A DNA stretch of 64,000 nt, taken from positions 46,753-110,752 of the forward strand of contig CAJUTL010000002.1 of the NCBI GenBank assembly GCA_910589395.1, written 5' to 3'. The DNA comes from an uncultured Oscillospiraceae bacterium. Lineage in GTDB: Bacteria; Bacillota_A; Clostridia; Oscillospirales; Acutalibacteraceae. The notes under the pieces are model-generated. The model worked only from the letters and a program-made list of their open reading frames with translations. It was not told where the DNA came from and ran no database searches. The translations under genes were made by a program, and so were the position numbers. Every line of letters starts with the position of its first letter. Position 1 is the first letter of the stretch. Below are positions 33,163 to 42,522 of the stretch, one piece after another.

Positions 33163-35058
33163 TTATTTTGGGTCTCGTTTGTCTTCTGTTTCCAGGGCCT
33201 GAGAGAACCTTGTGAGGGAACAGCCGAAGGGGGGAAGAACTCCGAAGGGCTTCAGGGGTTCTCCCAGCAGCGGGGTTCCCGGCTCCTTCGGCAGGGGCAG
33301 CGGGGGGATATTCTGGGAGCAGTCGCTGCGGTTGACAAGAAGGACCAGGCTTTCCCGCTTGTTCTCCACGATGGCGAAGCGCTCAAAGGCCAGCAGGTTT
33401 CCGTCCGCCAGCAGGGTGCGGTAGCCGCCGTGGCTCAAAATGGCTTTTTGCCCGGCGCGAAGAGCGCCCAGGGTCTCATACCACCGCAAAAGCTCCTGAT
33501 CCTCACGGCCCCAGGGATAGCAGGCCCGGTTGAAGGGATCCCGGTAGCCCTCCATGCCGGCCTCGTCTCCATAATACAGGCAGGGAACCCCCGGCAAAAG
33601 ATACTGGATCAGGGAGGCGAGCTTCAGGCGGCGCTTTCCCAGCTCCCGCTGCTCTGCAGAAAGCCGCTGGGCGCTTTGCCATTCTCTGCCCCGGCCTCCG
33701 GAGGGCTCGCCGCCCAGAACCGTAAGGGCCCGCTCCGTATCGTGGGTGCCGATATGGTTCATCAGAAGATGCAGGCACTGTGCGGGGTAATTTTCCACCA
33801 GGTTTTCCACGATCTCCGCAAAATGCCGGGGGTCGTTTCCCAGAAGAAAGCCGAAAATGGCGTCCCGGAAGGGGTAATTCATCACTGAGTCCAGCTGATT
33901 TCCCAGAAGATACCGGCGGCGCACGCCGTAGGCGGACTTGTTGGAGGCGTCCTCCCACACCTCGCCCAGCACCAGGGCGTCCGGCTTTTCCGCCTTGGCG
34001 GTCTCTGCAAGGCGGTCGATAAACTCGTCGGGCAGCTCATCGGCCACATCCAGCCGCCAGCCGGAGGCCCCGGCCCGAAGCCATTTGCGGACGATACCGG
34101 CTTCGCCGTTGATGTAGCTGTTATAGGAAGGATCAGTCTCCCGCACGTTGGGGAGGGTATCGAAATTCCACCAGCAGTCATAAGAATCCGGCCAGCTGCG
34201 AAAGGAGTACCAGGAGGAATAAGGGGTTTCCTGAGACTGATAGGCCCCCGGTTCCGGATAGCGCCCTTCCCGGTTGAAATATACGCTGTCGCTGCCTGTG
34301 TGGCTGAACACGCCGTCGAGAATGACCCGGATCCCCAGCTCCTTGGCCGCCGCGCAGAGCTCGGAAAAATCCTGCTCGGTTCCAAGCTGCGGGTCTATTT
34401 TGGAATAGTCCGCCGTATCGTACCGGTGATTGGAATGAGATTCAAAAATGGGATTGAAATAAAGGCAGGTAACGCCCAGCTTTTTCAGGTAGGGCAGCTT
34501 TTCCCGCACACCCTTTAGGTCGCCGCCGAAGAAATCGGAATTTGTCACCTTGCCTTGCTCGTTGGGCTTCCAGTCCGGCTGATCGTACCAGTCCCCGTGC
34601 AGCGTGCGGTCGGAGGGAATGTTCGCCTTCGGGAAGCCAGAGCGGGCGAAACGATCCGGAAAGATCTGGTAGAAGATCCCTCCCGCAAGCCATTCCGGGG
34701 TGGAGAGCGACTGGGAATAAACCGTCATTTGCCAGCGGGCTGTGCCGCCGCTGACGGCCTCTCCGGAAAAGCCCCGGGCAAGGCGCAGGCTGCCCCGGCA
34801 GGTGCGGGCCTCAAAATAATAGAAATACAGGCCGGGAGCGGAGGGGGTATAATGGCACTCCCACCACTCCTTATCCTCCCCGTTCATACCGCACCAAAAC
34901 AGGTCCAACCGCTGGGTGCCCACCCCCTCCTGCTCCATGACCAGCTGAGCCGCCGAGGCGGAAAGCTCCCTTGGCAGCGTAATGCGGAAGTGAACGGGAA
35001 CCCCTTCCGGGGAAGCGCCTACCGGATCTTTATACAGGGGATCTCTGGAATGAAACAT
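33163..35058 (-). CDS. GH13 alpha-glucosidase/neopullulanase-type enzyme
   Basis: Cytosolic enzyme for malto-oligosaccharides or pullulan fragments. The 631-residue protein has an N-terminal beta domain (1-120), then a GH13 barrel with FYQIFPDRF, VILDGVFSHTG, nucleophile Asp in GWRLDVADE, acid Glu in LVLGEVWED and Asp in HIGTHDTERA. A C-terminal beta domain closes it. No signal peptide is seen. It is transcribed after the glucan phosphorylase on the same strand, with 270 hairpin-rich bases between, and both serve alpha-glucan breakdown. Confidence 0.93.
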   Translation of the reverse strand: MFHSRDPLYKDPVGASPEGVPVHFRITLPRELSASAAQLVMEQEGVGTQRLDLFWCGMNGEDKEWWECHYTPSAPGLYFYYFEARTCRGSLRLARGFSGEAVSGGTARWQMTVYSQSLSTPEWLAGGIFYQIFPDRFARSGFPKANIPSDRTLHGDWYDQPDWKPNEQGKVTNSDFFGGDLKGVREKLPYLKKLGVTCLYFNPIFESHSNHRYDTADYSKIDPQLGTEQDFSELCAAAKELGIRVILDGVFSHTGSDSVYFNREGRYPEPGAYQSQETPYSSWYSFRSWPDSYDCWWNFDTLPNVRETDPSYNSYINGEAGIVRKWLRAGASGWRLDVADELPDEFIDRLAETAKAEKPDALVLGEVWEDASNKSAYGVRRRYLLGNQLDSVMNYPFRDAIFGFLLGNDPRHFAEIVENLVENYPAQCLHLLMNHIGTHDTERALTVLGGEPSGGRGREWQSAQRLSAEQRELGKRRLKLASLIQYLLPGVPCLYYGDEAGMEGYRDPFNRACYPWGREDQELLRWYETLGALRAGQKAILSHGGYRTLLADGNLLAFERFAIVENKRESLVLLVNRSDCSQNIPPLPLPKEPGTPLLGEPLKPFGVLPPFGCSLTRFSQALETEDKRDPK

Positions 35059-35081
35059 ACTGGGGAAACCTCCTCATTTTC

Positions 35082-35293
35082 AAGGGCCGCTGGTATTCAG
35101 CGGCCCTTAAGCGTGTCGAAAATTCTTTTCGCCACGCTTAAACTTACTTGAAAAAATCAAGGATTTTTCCAAGTAAGTTGTGATTGAAACGCGAGAGAGG
35201 GACCCTGATGGTCCCCTCTCACACTCTTCCCCCTTCCGTTTCTTACGTTAGAGGGTTTAACGACAGTCTGGGGCCGCTGGTACCCAGCGGCCC
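35082..35293. repeat. Cluster of five hairpins between glgP and the GH13 gene
   Basis: Palindromes follow one another: AAGGGCCGCTG/CAGCGGCCCTT (35082-35108), TTAAGCGTG/CACGCTTAA (35107-35141), CTTACTTG../..CAAGTAAG (35143-35177), GAGAGAGGGACC/GGTCCCCTCTC (35193-35220) and GGGCCGCTGG/CCAGCGGCCC (35271-35293). The first and last share their core sequence. No gene lies here. Confidence 0.85.
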
Positions 35294-35327
35294 TTACTTG
35301 CAGATGAAATTTGTGGGAGAGCTCACA

Positions 35328-37760
35328 TTACTTTTTTGCCCCGCTGTTCTTTACAGGGGGCACCGGGGAAGCGTGCCAGATATTTCCGGCATAGTCCCGA
35401 ATGGCCCGGTCGGCGGCAAAGCGGCCCGCGCTGGCGGTATTGATCAAGGACATGCGGTTCCAGGCCTTCTGGTCGGCGTAAAGCCGTTCCGCTTTCTGCT
35501 GGGCGCCGCGGTAGGACTCAAAATCAGCCAGGGCCATATAGCGATCCTGATTTAAGAGAGCGTTGTAGATATCCTGGAACTGCTGGCCGTCGATGCCGGA
35601 AAGCAGCTCATCCATGGCCCGGTGAATGACGGGATCGTTCTGGTACTGGAACATGGGGTTGTAGCCGGAGCGCTTTAATTCCTCCACCTGAGAGGCTGTC
35701 ATGCCGAAGAGCAGAATATTGTCGTCCCCCACAGCCTCGTGGATTTCCACGTTGGCGCCGTCCAGGGTGCCCAGGGTAACCGCGCCGTTTATCATAAACT
35801 TCATGTTGCTGGTGCCGGAGGCCTCAGTACCCGCCAGGGAGATCTGTTCGCTGATCTCAGCAGCGGGGGTGAGCAGCTCCGCCCAGGTGACGCAGTAGTT
35901 TTCTACAAAAACCACCTTCAGCTTTTTGTTGACCCGCTCATCGGCGTTGATTTTCTTTGCCAGCGCGGCGATAAACTGAATGATCTGCTTGGCGAAGTAG
36001 TAGCCGGGAGCGGCCTTTGCCCCGAAGAAATAGGTGTGAGGCGTAAAATCGGCATTGGGATTTTCCCGCAGCCACTGATAGGTGGCAAGGATATTCAAGG
36101 CGTTCATGTGCTGGCGCTTATACTCGTGAAGCCGCTTGACCTGCACATCGAAGATGGAATCGGGGTCTACGGTCTCGCCCTGTATTTTTTTCAAATAGTG
36201 CGCAAGCCGTTCCTTATTGGAGCGTTTGATTTTTTGCAAACGATCCAGAACAGCGGCATCGTCCTGATATTTCAACAGGCCGGAAAGCTTGTCGGCGTCA
36301 TAAATGTAGTCCTTTCCGATCAGCTCGGTAAGCAGGGAGGCAAGCTCCGGATTGGATTGGTTCAGCCAGCGGCGGTGGGCGATGCCGTTGGTGACGTTTG
36401 TAAATTTCTGCGGCATTTCCTCATAGAAATCGTGAAACACGCTGTCCTTCAGGATCTCGCTGTGCAGGGCGGATACGCCGTTGACGTTGTGAGAGCCGAT
36501 GACCGCCAGGTTTGCCATTTTCACATAGCCGTCGCTGATAGGGGCCATACGGTAAATTTTCGCTTCGTCCACGCCTTTTCTCCGCATTTCCTCCCAGAAG
36601 CGGTGGTCGATTTCCTCCACGATCTGATAGATGCGGGGCAGCCGCATGCGGAACAGATCGCAGCTCCAGGATTCCAGCGCCTCGCTCATGACGGTGTGAT
36701 TGGTATAGGCGACGGTGCGCTTTACGATATCCCAGGCGGCGTCCCAGCCGTAGCCACACTCGTCCAGCATGACCCGCATCATTTCCGGGATAGCCAGCAC
36801 GGGGTGGGTATCGTTCAGATGGATCGCGGCAAGCTTCGGCAGGTCGTCTAAGCTGCTGTGGGCAAAAAGATGGCGGCGGATAATATCCTGAATGGAGGCG
36901 GAAACCAGGAAATACTGCTGAGAAAGACGCAGGAGCTTACCGTCGGTGTGGTTATCCTCCGGGTACAGCACCTTGGTGATAACCTCGGCCATGGCCTGCT
37001 GTTCCATGGCCCGCATATAATTGCCGCCGTTGAAGAGGCTCATATCAAATTTGTTGTTTTCCGCCTTCCAGATCCGCAGAAGGCTGATGCCCTTGCCGTC
37101 CATGCCGGCCACGCACAGGTCGTAAGGCACGGCGGTGACGGAGGTGTAATCTCTGTGGCGGACGGAATGATACTGCTCGTGCCACTGCTCTTCAATGTGT
37201 CCGTCAAACCGGACCTCCACCGAGTTTTCCGGAACCTCCTGCAGCCACACGGACCCCCCGGGCAGCCAGAAATCGGGCAGCTCAGTCTGCCAGCCGTCTA
37301 CCAGCTTCTGCCGGAAGATACCGTATTCGTACCGCAGGGAGTAACCCATGGCGGGATAGCCCTGGGTGGCAAGACCGTCTAAGAAGCAGGCGGCAAGACG
37401 GCCCAAGCCGCCGTTGCCTAAGCCGGCGTCCGGCTCCTTTTCGTAAAGATGATCCAGTTTAATGCCGAAATCGGACAGGGCTTTTCTGAAATTTTCCTCC
37501 AGGCCCAGATTGAACAGGCTGTTGCGCAGAGAACGGCCCAGCAGAAACTCCATGCAGAGATAGTAGACCTGCTTAGTTTCCGTTTTTTCGGCGTTTGCCA
37601 CAAACTCGGCGCGGCCCTTGGTGAGCAGCTCCCGAACGATGAGCACTACGGATTTGTAGTATTCCTCATTGGTGGCGTTTTCCAGGGAAACGCCGAAGGC
37701 ATGGGCCAGTTTATCCTGAACAGCCTCCTTGATCTGGGATACAGACATTTTGTAATTCAT
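35328..37760 (-). CDS. glgP: Glycogen/maltodextrin phosphorylase
   Basis: Releases glucose 1-phosphate from alpha-1,4-glucans using pyridoxal phosphate. The 810-residue protein has normal length. Motifs include EFLLGRSLRNSL, EPDAGLGNGGLGRLAACF, NDTHP, VKRLHEYKRQ, and the cofactor lysine in GTSNMKFMINGA. Allosteric phosphorylation sites of animal enzymes are absent, as in bacteria. The frame opens 44 codons upstream, but GGAGG before the ATG at 37760 decides the start. The GH13 gene downstream is functionally linked. Confidence 0.96.
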   Translation of the reverse strand: MNYKMSVSQIKEAVQDKLAHAFGVSLENATNEEYYKSVVLIVRELLTKGRAEFVANAEKTETKQVYYLCMEFLLGRSLRNSLFNLGLEENFRKALSDFGIKLDHLYEKEPDAGLGNGGLGRLAACFLDGLATQGYPAMGYSLRYEYGIFRQKLVDGWQTELPDFWLPGGSVWLQEVPENSVEVRFDGHIEEQWHEQYHSVRHRDYTSVTAVPYDLCVAGMDGKGISLLRIWKAENNKFDMSLFNGGNYMRAMEQQAMAEVITKVLYPEDNHTDGKLLRLSQQYFLVSASIQDIIRRHLFAHSSLDDLPKLAAIHLNDTHPVLAIPEMMRVMLDECGYGWDAAWDIVKRTVAYTNHTVMSEALESWSCDLFRMRLPRIYQIVEEIDHRFWEEMRRKGVDEAKIYRMAPISDGYVKMANLAVIGSHNVNGVSALHSEILKDSVFHDFYEEMPQKFTNVTNGIAHRRWLNQSNPELASLLTELIGKDYIYDADKLSGLLKYQDDAAVLDRLQKIKRSNKERLAHYLKKIQGETVDPDSIFDVQVKRLHEYKRQHMNALNILATYQWLRENPNADFTPHTYFFGAKAAPGYYFAKQIIQFIAALAKKINADERVNKKLKVVFVENYCVTWAELLTPAAEISEQISLAGTEASGTSNMKFMINGAVTLGTLDGANVEIHEAVGDDNILLFGMTASQVEELKRSGYNPMFQYQNDPVIHRAMDELLSGIDGQQFQDIYNALLNQDRYMALADFESYRGAQQKAERLYADQKAWNRMSLINTASAGRFAADRAIRDYAGNIWHASPVPPVKNSGAKK

Positions 37761-37835
37761 GAAAAAGCCTCCATTATTGTATAAAAATCCTGAAATGCGA
37801 AAATGGAAGAAGAAATTTCCCGCTATAATATAGGC

Positions 37836-37864
37836 ATTATACACTAAAATTTTCCAAAAATCAA
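37836..37864 (-). promoter_or_regulatory. Promoter of glgP
   Basis: Minus strand: TTGATT (37864-37859), 17 bases, TATAAT (37841-37836), about 75 bases before the ATG. Confidence 0.8.
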
Positions 37865-38002
37865 TCATAAGAAGAAGCGGAAAGCAAAACAATAGATTTT
37901 CCGTCCGCGCTTTCTTCTAAGAATAGAATATCACAACCGGAGGAAAAGGACAATATGTATATAGAACAGTTCGGCAATTTTCTGAAAATCCTTTGTGCCT
38001 TA

Positions 38003-38319
38003 GCCAGACGGCGCGAATTTGAACCCGCTGAAAACGGTCAATATATTGCCGCTTTTCAGTTTATCGTCCTAGGCAAAGGCGCAAATGTTCCGCAAGCGGA
38101 ACATTTGCCTGCCGTCGTCCGGAGCTTGCGAAGCAAGCTTTTTGCGCTGAAAATCGACAACATCTCACCAGTTTTCAGTTCGAAGAAGTTTTGCCGGAGT
38201 GGATTTTTGTCCGACCTAGGCAAAAGCGGAGTGAGTCCTTTCAGATTCACGAGTATTTTAACGACGGGCGGGCGAAAATACGCCCGGCAAAACCATGGTT
38301 CAAATTTGTGCCGTCTGGC
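38003..38319. mobile_element. MITE-like element with 23-bp inverted repeats and TA duplication
   Basis: Termini GCCAGACGGCGCGAATTTG.. (38003-38025) and its inverse (38297-38319) match in 21 of 23 bases and are flanked on both sides by TA (38001-38002 and 38320-38321). The 317-bp interior has no credible gene. It contains a perfect GCAAATGTTCCGC/GCGGAACATTTGC hairpin. TA target duplication suggests mobilisation by an IS630/mariner-type transposase, which is not encoded in this window. Confidence 0.85.
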
Positions 38320-38445
38320 TAGGAGTTCTTCTTTTTGGCGCAGGGAATTTCAGGAATTTTTAGGGGAAAAAGGAAAAGGGACTTCCCGAAATCAGAATTT
38401 TGCATTATAATGGATAAAATACCAGCGGGAAAGGATGGATCTGCT

Positions 38446-39315
38446 GTGGAGAAAAGACGGATCAGGCTGGAGATAAACGGCGTGGTGTGCGGCCTTATCA
38501 CGCCGGAAAGCGAAGAATACATGCAGTCTTTGGCTGACGAGGTCGGAGCGCTGATGCAAAATATTTTGGAAGCCTCTCCCTATATCACCCGGGAAGCGGC
38601 CGCCCTGACCGCCGCTTTGAGCTATTGCGACGACGCCAAGAAAAATGGCAAGCAGTCCTTTGACCTGCAAGAGCGGATCGACGAGCTGGAGGTGGAGGCC
38701 GAGATCTGGCAGGAGGAAAAGGAGGAGCTGCTGAAGAAGGGGCCTGCGGGGGAAGTCGCCGCGGAGGATCCCGCTTTGCGGGAAAAGCTCTTGAAGCTGG
38801 AAGCGGAAAATACCGCTTTGGCCGAAGCCGCCGGCCGGGTAAAAGAGCTGGAGGAACAGGCGGCCAGGCTGGCAGACGAAAACGCCGCTCTGCGGGAGAA
38901 CTCCGGCGGCTCTTCAGCGGCGGACCACGGGGAACTGTCCCGGCGGCTGTCTGAGGCTGAGGAAGCGAACCGGGCCTTGCGGGACAAGCTGACGGAAAAG
39001 GACGGGGAGCGCCAAAAGGCCGAGCAGGAGAAGCAAGGCGCCATCGCCGCGGCGAAACGCGCGGTGGAAGAGGCGAAAAAGATGGTGGATCAGCTTCGCC
39101 TGGAACTGGAGGAAACCCGGAAGGAAGCCGCAGAGGCTAAAAAACGGGCGTCCTCTCCGGCCCTGGACCTGCTGGAAAAGGAGGTTCGGGAGCAGGGAGA
39201 GGAAAGAAAGCCCGCCCCCTCCCAGCCTGCTGGAGGGAAGAAACGGAAAAACCCCATGCGCTACGAGGAAGAATATGAGCAGGAGGGCTTTATCAGCTTT
39301 TTTGAAAAATCATGA
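38446..39315 (+). CDS. zapA: Cell division protein ZapA with long coiled-coil extension
   Basis: The N-terminal 90 residues match ZapA, which bundles FtsZ filaments at midcell: RIRLEINGVVCGLITPESEEYMQSLADEV, then the helix with REAAALTAALSYCDDAKK. After that comes an unusual 190-residue Glu/Lys/Ala-rich coiled coil and a charged end with FISFFEKS. Total is 289 residues against about 90-110 for ordinary ZapA. GTG 38446, 9 bases after AAAGGATG, is preferred to ATG 38410, which has no ribosome site. It overlaps the U32 gene by four bases (ATGA). Confidence 0.8.
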   Translation: MEKRRIRLEINGVVCGLITPESEEYMQSLADEVGALMQNILEASPYITREAAALTAALSYCDDAKKNGKQSFDLQERIDELEVEAEIWQEEKEELLKKGPAGEVAAEDPALREKLLKLEAENTALAEAAGRVKELEEQAARLADENAALRENSGGSSAADHGELSRRLSEAEEANRALRDKLTEKDGERQKAEQEKQGAIAAAKRAVEEAKKMVDQLRLELEETRKEAAEAKKRASSPALDLLEKEVREQGEERKPAPSQPAGGKKRKNPMRYEEEYEQEGFISFFEKS

Positions 39316-41390
39316 GTGAAAAATCAATAGAAGTGCTGGCCCCCGCGGGAGGGCCGGAGGCGCTGCGGGCCGCGGTTTTTGCCGGGGCTGATGCGGTATA
39401 TCTGGGCGGTCCTTCCTTTGGGGCCAGGGCTCACGCGAAAAATTTTACCCTGGAGGAGCTGGCGGAGGCGGTAAGCTTCTGCCACGCCAGGGGAGTGCGC
39501 GTTCATGTAACGGTGAATACTCTTTTGAAGGACCGGGAGCTTCCGGAGGCGCTGGGGCTGGTTTCTACCCTGTGTAAGCTGGGGGTAGACGCTGTTTTGG
39601 TGCAGGATATGGGGCTTTTTTCCCTGCTGCGGGAAAGGGCGCCGGAGCTGCCCCTGCACGCCTCTACGCAGATGGGCCTGCACACGCCCGGCGGCGCGCG
39701 GCTGCTTTTTGAGCTGGGCGCCCAGCGGGTGGTGCTGGCCCGGGAGCTGTCCCTTTCGGAGATCCGGGAGATCGCCCAGAGCTGCCCGGTGGAGCTGGAA
39801 AGCTTTGCTCACGGCGCGCTGTGCATGTCTCTTTCCGGGCAGTGCTATTTCAGCGCTGTGCTGGGCGGGAGAAGCGGCAACCGGGGCATGTGCGCCCAGC
39901 CCTGCCGCCTGCCCTTTTCCGCGCCCGGCGGTACGGGGCACGACCTGTCCCTAAAGGATCTTTCCTTTCTGCAAAGGCTTTCCCAGCTGGAAGAGGCGGG
40001 GGTCTGCTCCGCAAAGATCGAGGGCAGAATGAAGCGCCCGGAATATGTGGCCGCTGCGGTTTCCGCCTGCCGGAAGGCAGCGGACGGAGAAACGGTTCCG
40101 GAGGAGCTGACCCGAAACCTGGAGGCGGTCTTTTCTCGTTCCGGCTTTACAGAAGGATATCTTACCGGACGGCGGGGCAGGGAAATGTTCGGTGTGCGTA
40201 CCAGGGAAGACGTCACAGACGCCACGGCGAAGGTGTTTTCTTCTCTGCGGGGCCTGTATCGGGGAGAGCGGCAGAGCGTTCCGGTCAGTTTGGTTCTGGA
40301 GCAGCGGGAGGGAGAGATTTCCCTGACTGCCCGGGACGAGGAAGGGTCGGAAGGCACCGCAGTGCTTCCCGCCACGCAGGAAGAGCTTCCCCTTTTGCCT
40401 GCGGAGCGGTGTGAGGCTCAGTTGAAAAAAACAGGGGGCACACCCTGCTTTGCAAAACAGGTCGCTGTGCCGAAGGGCGGCGTGCGGGCAGGGGTTTCCC
40501 AGCTGAACTTGCTGCGCAGGCAGGCCTTGGAGGCGCTGCTTTCCAGACGTGCCAAAAGGCGGCCCATTCCCTTTTTGAACGCTTCCTGTCAGCCTTTTCC
40601 CCGGCACGGGACGCGGAACACGAAAGAGCTTCCGGTGCGGGCTTATTTCCGCAGCCCGCGGCAGGTGTGCGGGGAGGCGCTGCGGTGTGAAAGCATCGCG
40701 TTGCCGCTGGACACAGCGCCCGAAGAGCTTCACCGCCTGCGCGAAAGTGGCTTTTCCCGCATTCTGCTGGAACAGCCCAGAGCGTTTTTTGGGGCGGAGG
40801 ACAGGGTAAAAGCCTTGATGGCCGCCAGAATAGAAGATGGGTTTCGGGAATTCACGGTGGGAAATTTGGGCGGCCTGTGGCTGGGGAAGGAGCTTGGAGC
40901 CACACTGCACGGATCTTTTTCCCTGAATATTTTTAATACCGCCGCACTGGAGCAGTTTCAAAGGCTTGGCCTTTCCTCGGCGGAGCTTTCCTTTGAGCTC
41001 ACCGGCAGAGAGGCTTCCGCCCTGAGCGGAACGCTGCCGAGAGGCGTGATGGTTTACGGCAGGCAGGCGTTGATGCTGACCCGAAACTGCCCCTTGGCCA
41101 ATTCCCCCAGGGGCTGCCTGCACTGTAAAAGCCCCGGCTGTCTCACAGACCGGCTGAAAAAGCGTTTTCCTGTGGTGTGCACCGGCTCCGGGCAGGCCAG
41201 ATATTCAGAGGTTCTGAACAGTGTTCCCCTTTGGCTGGGAAACCGGGCCGACGCCTTTGCGGATTTCGGTGTGCTGCGGTTCACTGTGGAAAACGCTGTG
41301 GAATGCGGGCAGGTGCTGGAAACCTTTTTTCGACAGGAATCTCCTGGTTTTGACTGCACCCGGCGTATGTTTTCCGAGGGCGTGGAATAA
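39312..41390 (+). CDS. U32-family peptidase/hydroxylase-like protein
   Basis: A 692-residue protein. The N-terminal U32 domain starts with LAPAGGPEALRAAVFAGADAVYLGG and carries the iron-sulfur cysteine pattern in HGALCMSLSGQCYFS..GMCAQPCR around residues 165-200. Well-studied members (RlhA, TrhP) hydroxylate RNA using prephenate, so a tRNA or rRNA modification role is more likely than proteolysis. The second half, with a further cysteine cluster (LHCKSPGC), matches the long clostridial form. Translation is coupled to zapA. Confidence 0.9.
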   Translation: MSEKSIEVLAPAGGPEALRAAVFAGADAVYLGGPSFGARAHAKNFTLEELAEAVSFCHARGVRVHVTVNTLLKDRELPEALGLVSTLCKLGVDAVLVQDMGLFSLLRERAPELPLHASTQMGLHTPGGARLLFELGAQRVVLARELSLSEIREIAQSCPVELESFAHGALCMSLSGQCYFSAVLGGRSGNRGMCAQPCRLPFSAPGGTGHDLSLKDLSFLQRLSQLEEAGVCSAKIEGRMKRPEYVAAAVSACRKAADGETVPEELTRNLEAVFSRSGFTEGYLTGRRGREMFGVRTREDVTDATAKVFSSLRGLYRGERQSVPVSLVLEQREGEISLTARDEEGSEGTAVLPATQEELPLLPAERCEAQLKKTGGTPCFAKQVAVPKGGVRAGVSQLNLLRRQALEALLSRRAKRRPIPFLNASCQPFPRHGTRNTKELPVRAYFRSPRQVCGEALRCESIALPLDTAPEELHRLRESGFSRILLEQPRAFFGAEDRVKALMAARIEDGFREFTVGNLGGLWLGKELGATLHGSFSLNIFNTAALEQFQRLGLSSAELSFELTGREASALSGTLPRGVMVYGRQALMLTRNCPLANSPRGCLHCKSPGCLTDRLKKRFPVVCTGSGQARYSEVLNSVPLWLGNRADAFADFGVLRFTVENAVECGQVLETFFRQESPGFDCTRRMFSEGVE

Positions 41391-41468
41391 CGGTGGAAAA
41401 CTCTGTGGAAAATGTGAATTGGCAGCGTAAGAAAACTGATTTTTTAAAAGAAGAAAAGGAGTATTTTT

Positions 41469-41915
41469 ATGGGTGAAGGACAAAAGCTGAAGATCAAACG
41501 GCTGCGGGAAGAGGCGGTGCTGCCGGAGCGAAAAACGCCGGGCAGCGCGGGCTATGACCTGTGCGCCTGCATCGCCGGAGAATTCACCATAGAGCCGGGG
41601 GCGTTGGTGATCCTGCCCACTGGTTTGGCGGCGGAGGTGCCGGAGGGCTGCGCCGGTATGATCTTTACCCGCAGCGGGCTGGGCGTAAAGCATGGCATTA
41701 CTGTTACCAACGGCGTGGGCGTCATCGACAGCGACTACCGGGGAGAGATCCACGTGGGCCTGCGCAATTCCAGCCAGACCGCCTATACGGTGCGCCCCGG
41801 CGAGCGCATCGCCCAGCTGATCGTACTGCCGGTGTGCCTGCCCCAGGTGGAGGAAATACAGGAGCTTTCCGAAACCCAGCGGGGTGCGGGAGGCTTTGGC
41901 AGCACAGGGCTTTGA
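41469..41915 (+). CDS. dut: dUTP diphosphatase
   Basis: Hydrolyses dUTP to dUMP, keeping uracil out of DNA. The 148-residue trimeric-type enzyme has its five motifs: GSAGYDLCA, RSGLGVKHG, GVIDSDYRGEI, RPGERIAQLIV, and the C-terminal RGAGGFGSTG. GAAAAGGAG precedes the ATG. It follows the U32 gene by 78 bases and is probably the last gene of the zapA transcript. A repeat island begins after the stop. Confidence 0.97.
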   Translation: MGEGQKLKIKRLREEAVLPERKTPGSAGYDLCACIAGEFTIEPGALVILPTGLAAEVPEGCAGMIFTRSGLGVKHGITVTNGVGVIDSDYRGEIHVGLRNSSQTAYTVRPGERIAQLIVLPVCLPQVEEIQELSETQRGAGGFGSTGL

Positions 41916-41924
41916 GGGTGTGTA

Positions 41925-42480
41925 AGGGTAATGAGCAATCAGCAATGCGGAATGAGCAATTTAAGGGCAAGGGTACAAGCGTTGTAACCAACACAAGCAT
42001 TGTAACCAACACAAGCGTTGTAACCAACGCTGGTAAATTGGAGTTCGGCGTACAAGTTGTTAGCCATTAGTAGTTAGTTGTTAGAGAGGAAAACGGCCTC
42101 CAAATTGTCATCCTGAGTCACCAAAGGTGGCGAAGGATCTTGTCCTTTGTCCTTTTTCCCTGGAATTAAGGACGAGATTCTTCGTCACTATGTTCCTCAG
42201 AATGACAGGAGGAGGCTATTTGCTAAATTGGAATTTAGCGGTTATTCGCTCACCTCTCTCCTGTCATCCTGAGCGAAGCGAAGGATCTCGTCCTTTCCCC
42301 TTTTATTCGGAAAATTAAGGACGAGATTCTTCGTCACTTCGTTCCTCAGAATGACAGGTGGGAACTGCGTGTTAAACTATAATTTATCGGTGTCCTTGTG
42401 GTCGGGTGAAAAATTATTCTTCCGCACCAAGCAGGGACACGAGTGCCCGCGGCGGCCCGCCGCTGCCTGCGGTGTAACCG
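41925..42480. repeat. Composite repeat island
   Basis: In order: an AAT-core heptad run (41928-41965), three AACACAAGC(G/A)TTGTAACC units of 18 bp (41975-42030), a TTAG heptad run (42053-42085), two TCATTCTGA/TCATCCTGA palindromes (42107-42208 and 42261-42358) with AAGGACGAGATTCTTCGTCAC arms, and a GTGGTCGGG..CCGCACCAAGCAGGGACACGAG unit (42390-42445). No gene. Confidence 0.88.
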
Positions 42481-42481
42481 C

Positions 42482-42518
42482 AAAAACCCCAGCGCGACTT
42501 TTTGCCGTGCTGGGGTTT
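42482..42518 (-). terminator. Terminator of the minus-strand membrane protein gene
   Basis: AAACCCCAGC and GCTGGGGTTT enclose a 14-base loop. GTTTTTG follows on the minus strand. It lies just after the stop of the 42523 gene. Confidence 0.85.
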
Positions 42519-42522
42519 GACA

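Noticed and set aside
37955..38410. Open frame of 151 codons before zapA
   Set aside because: It runs through the MITE and its inverted ends. The composition is not coding-like and it would overlap the zapA start region.
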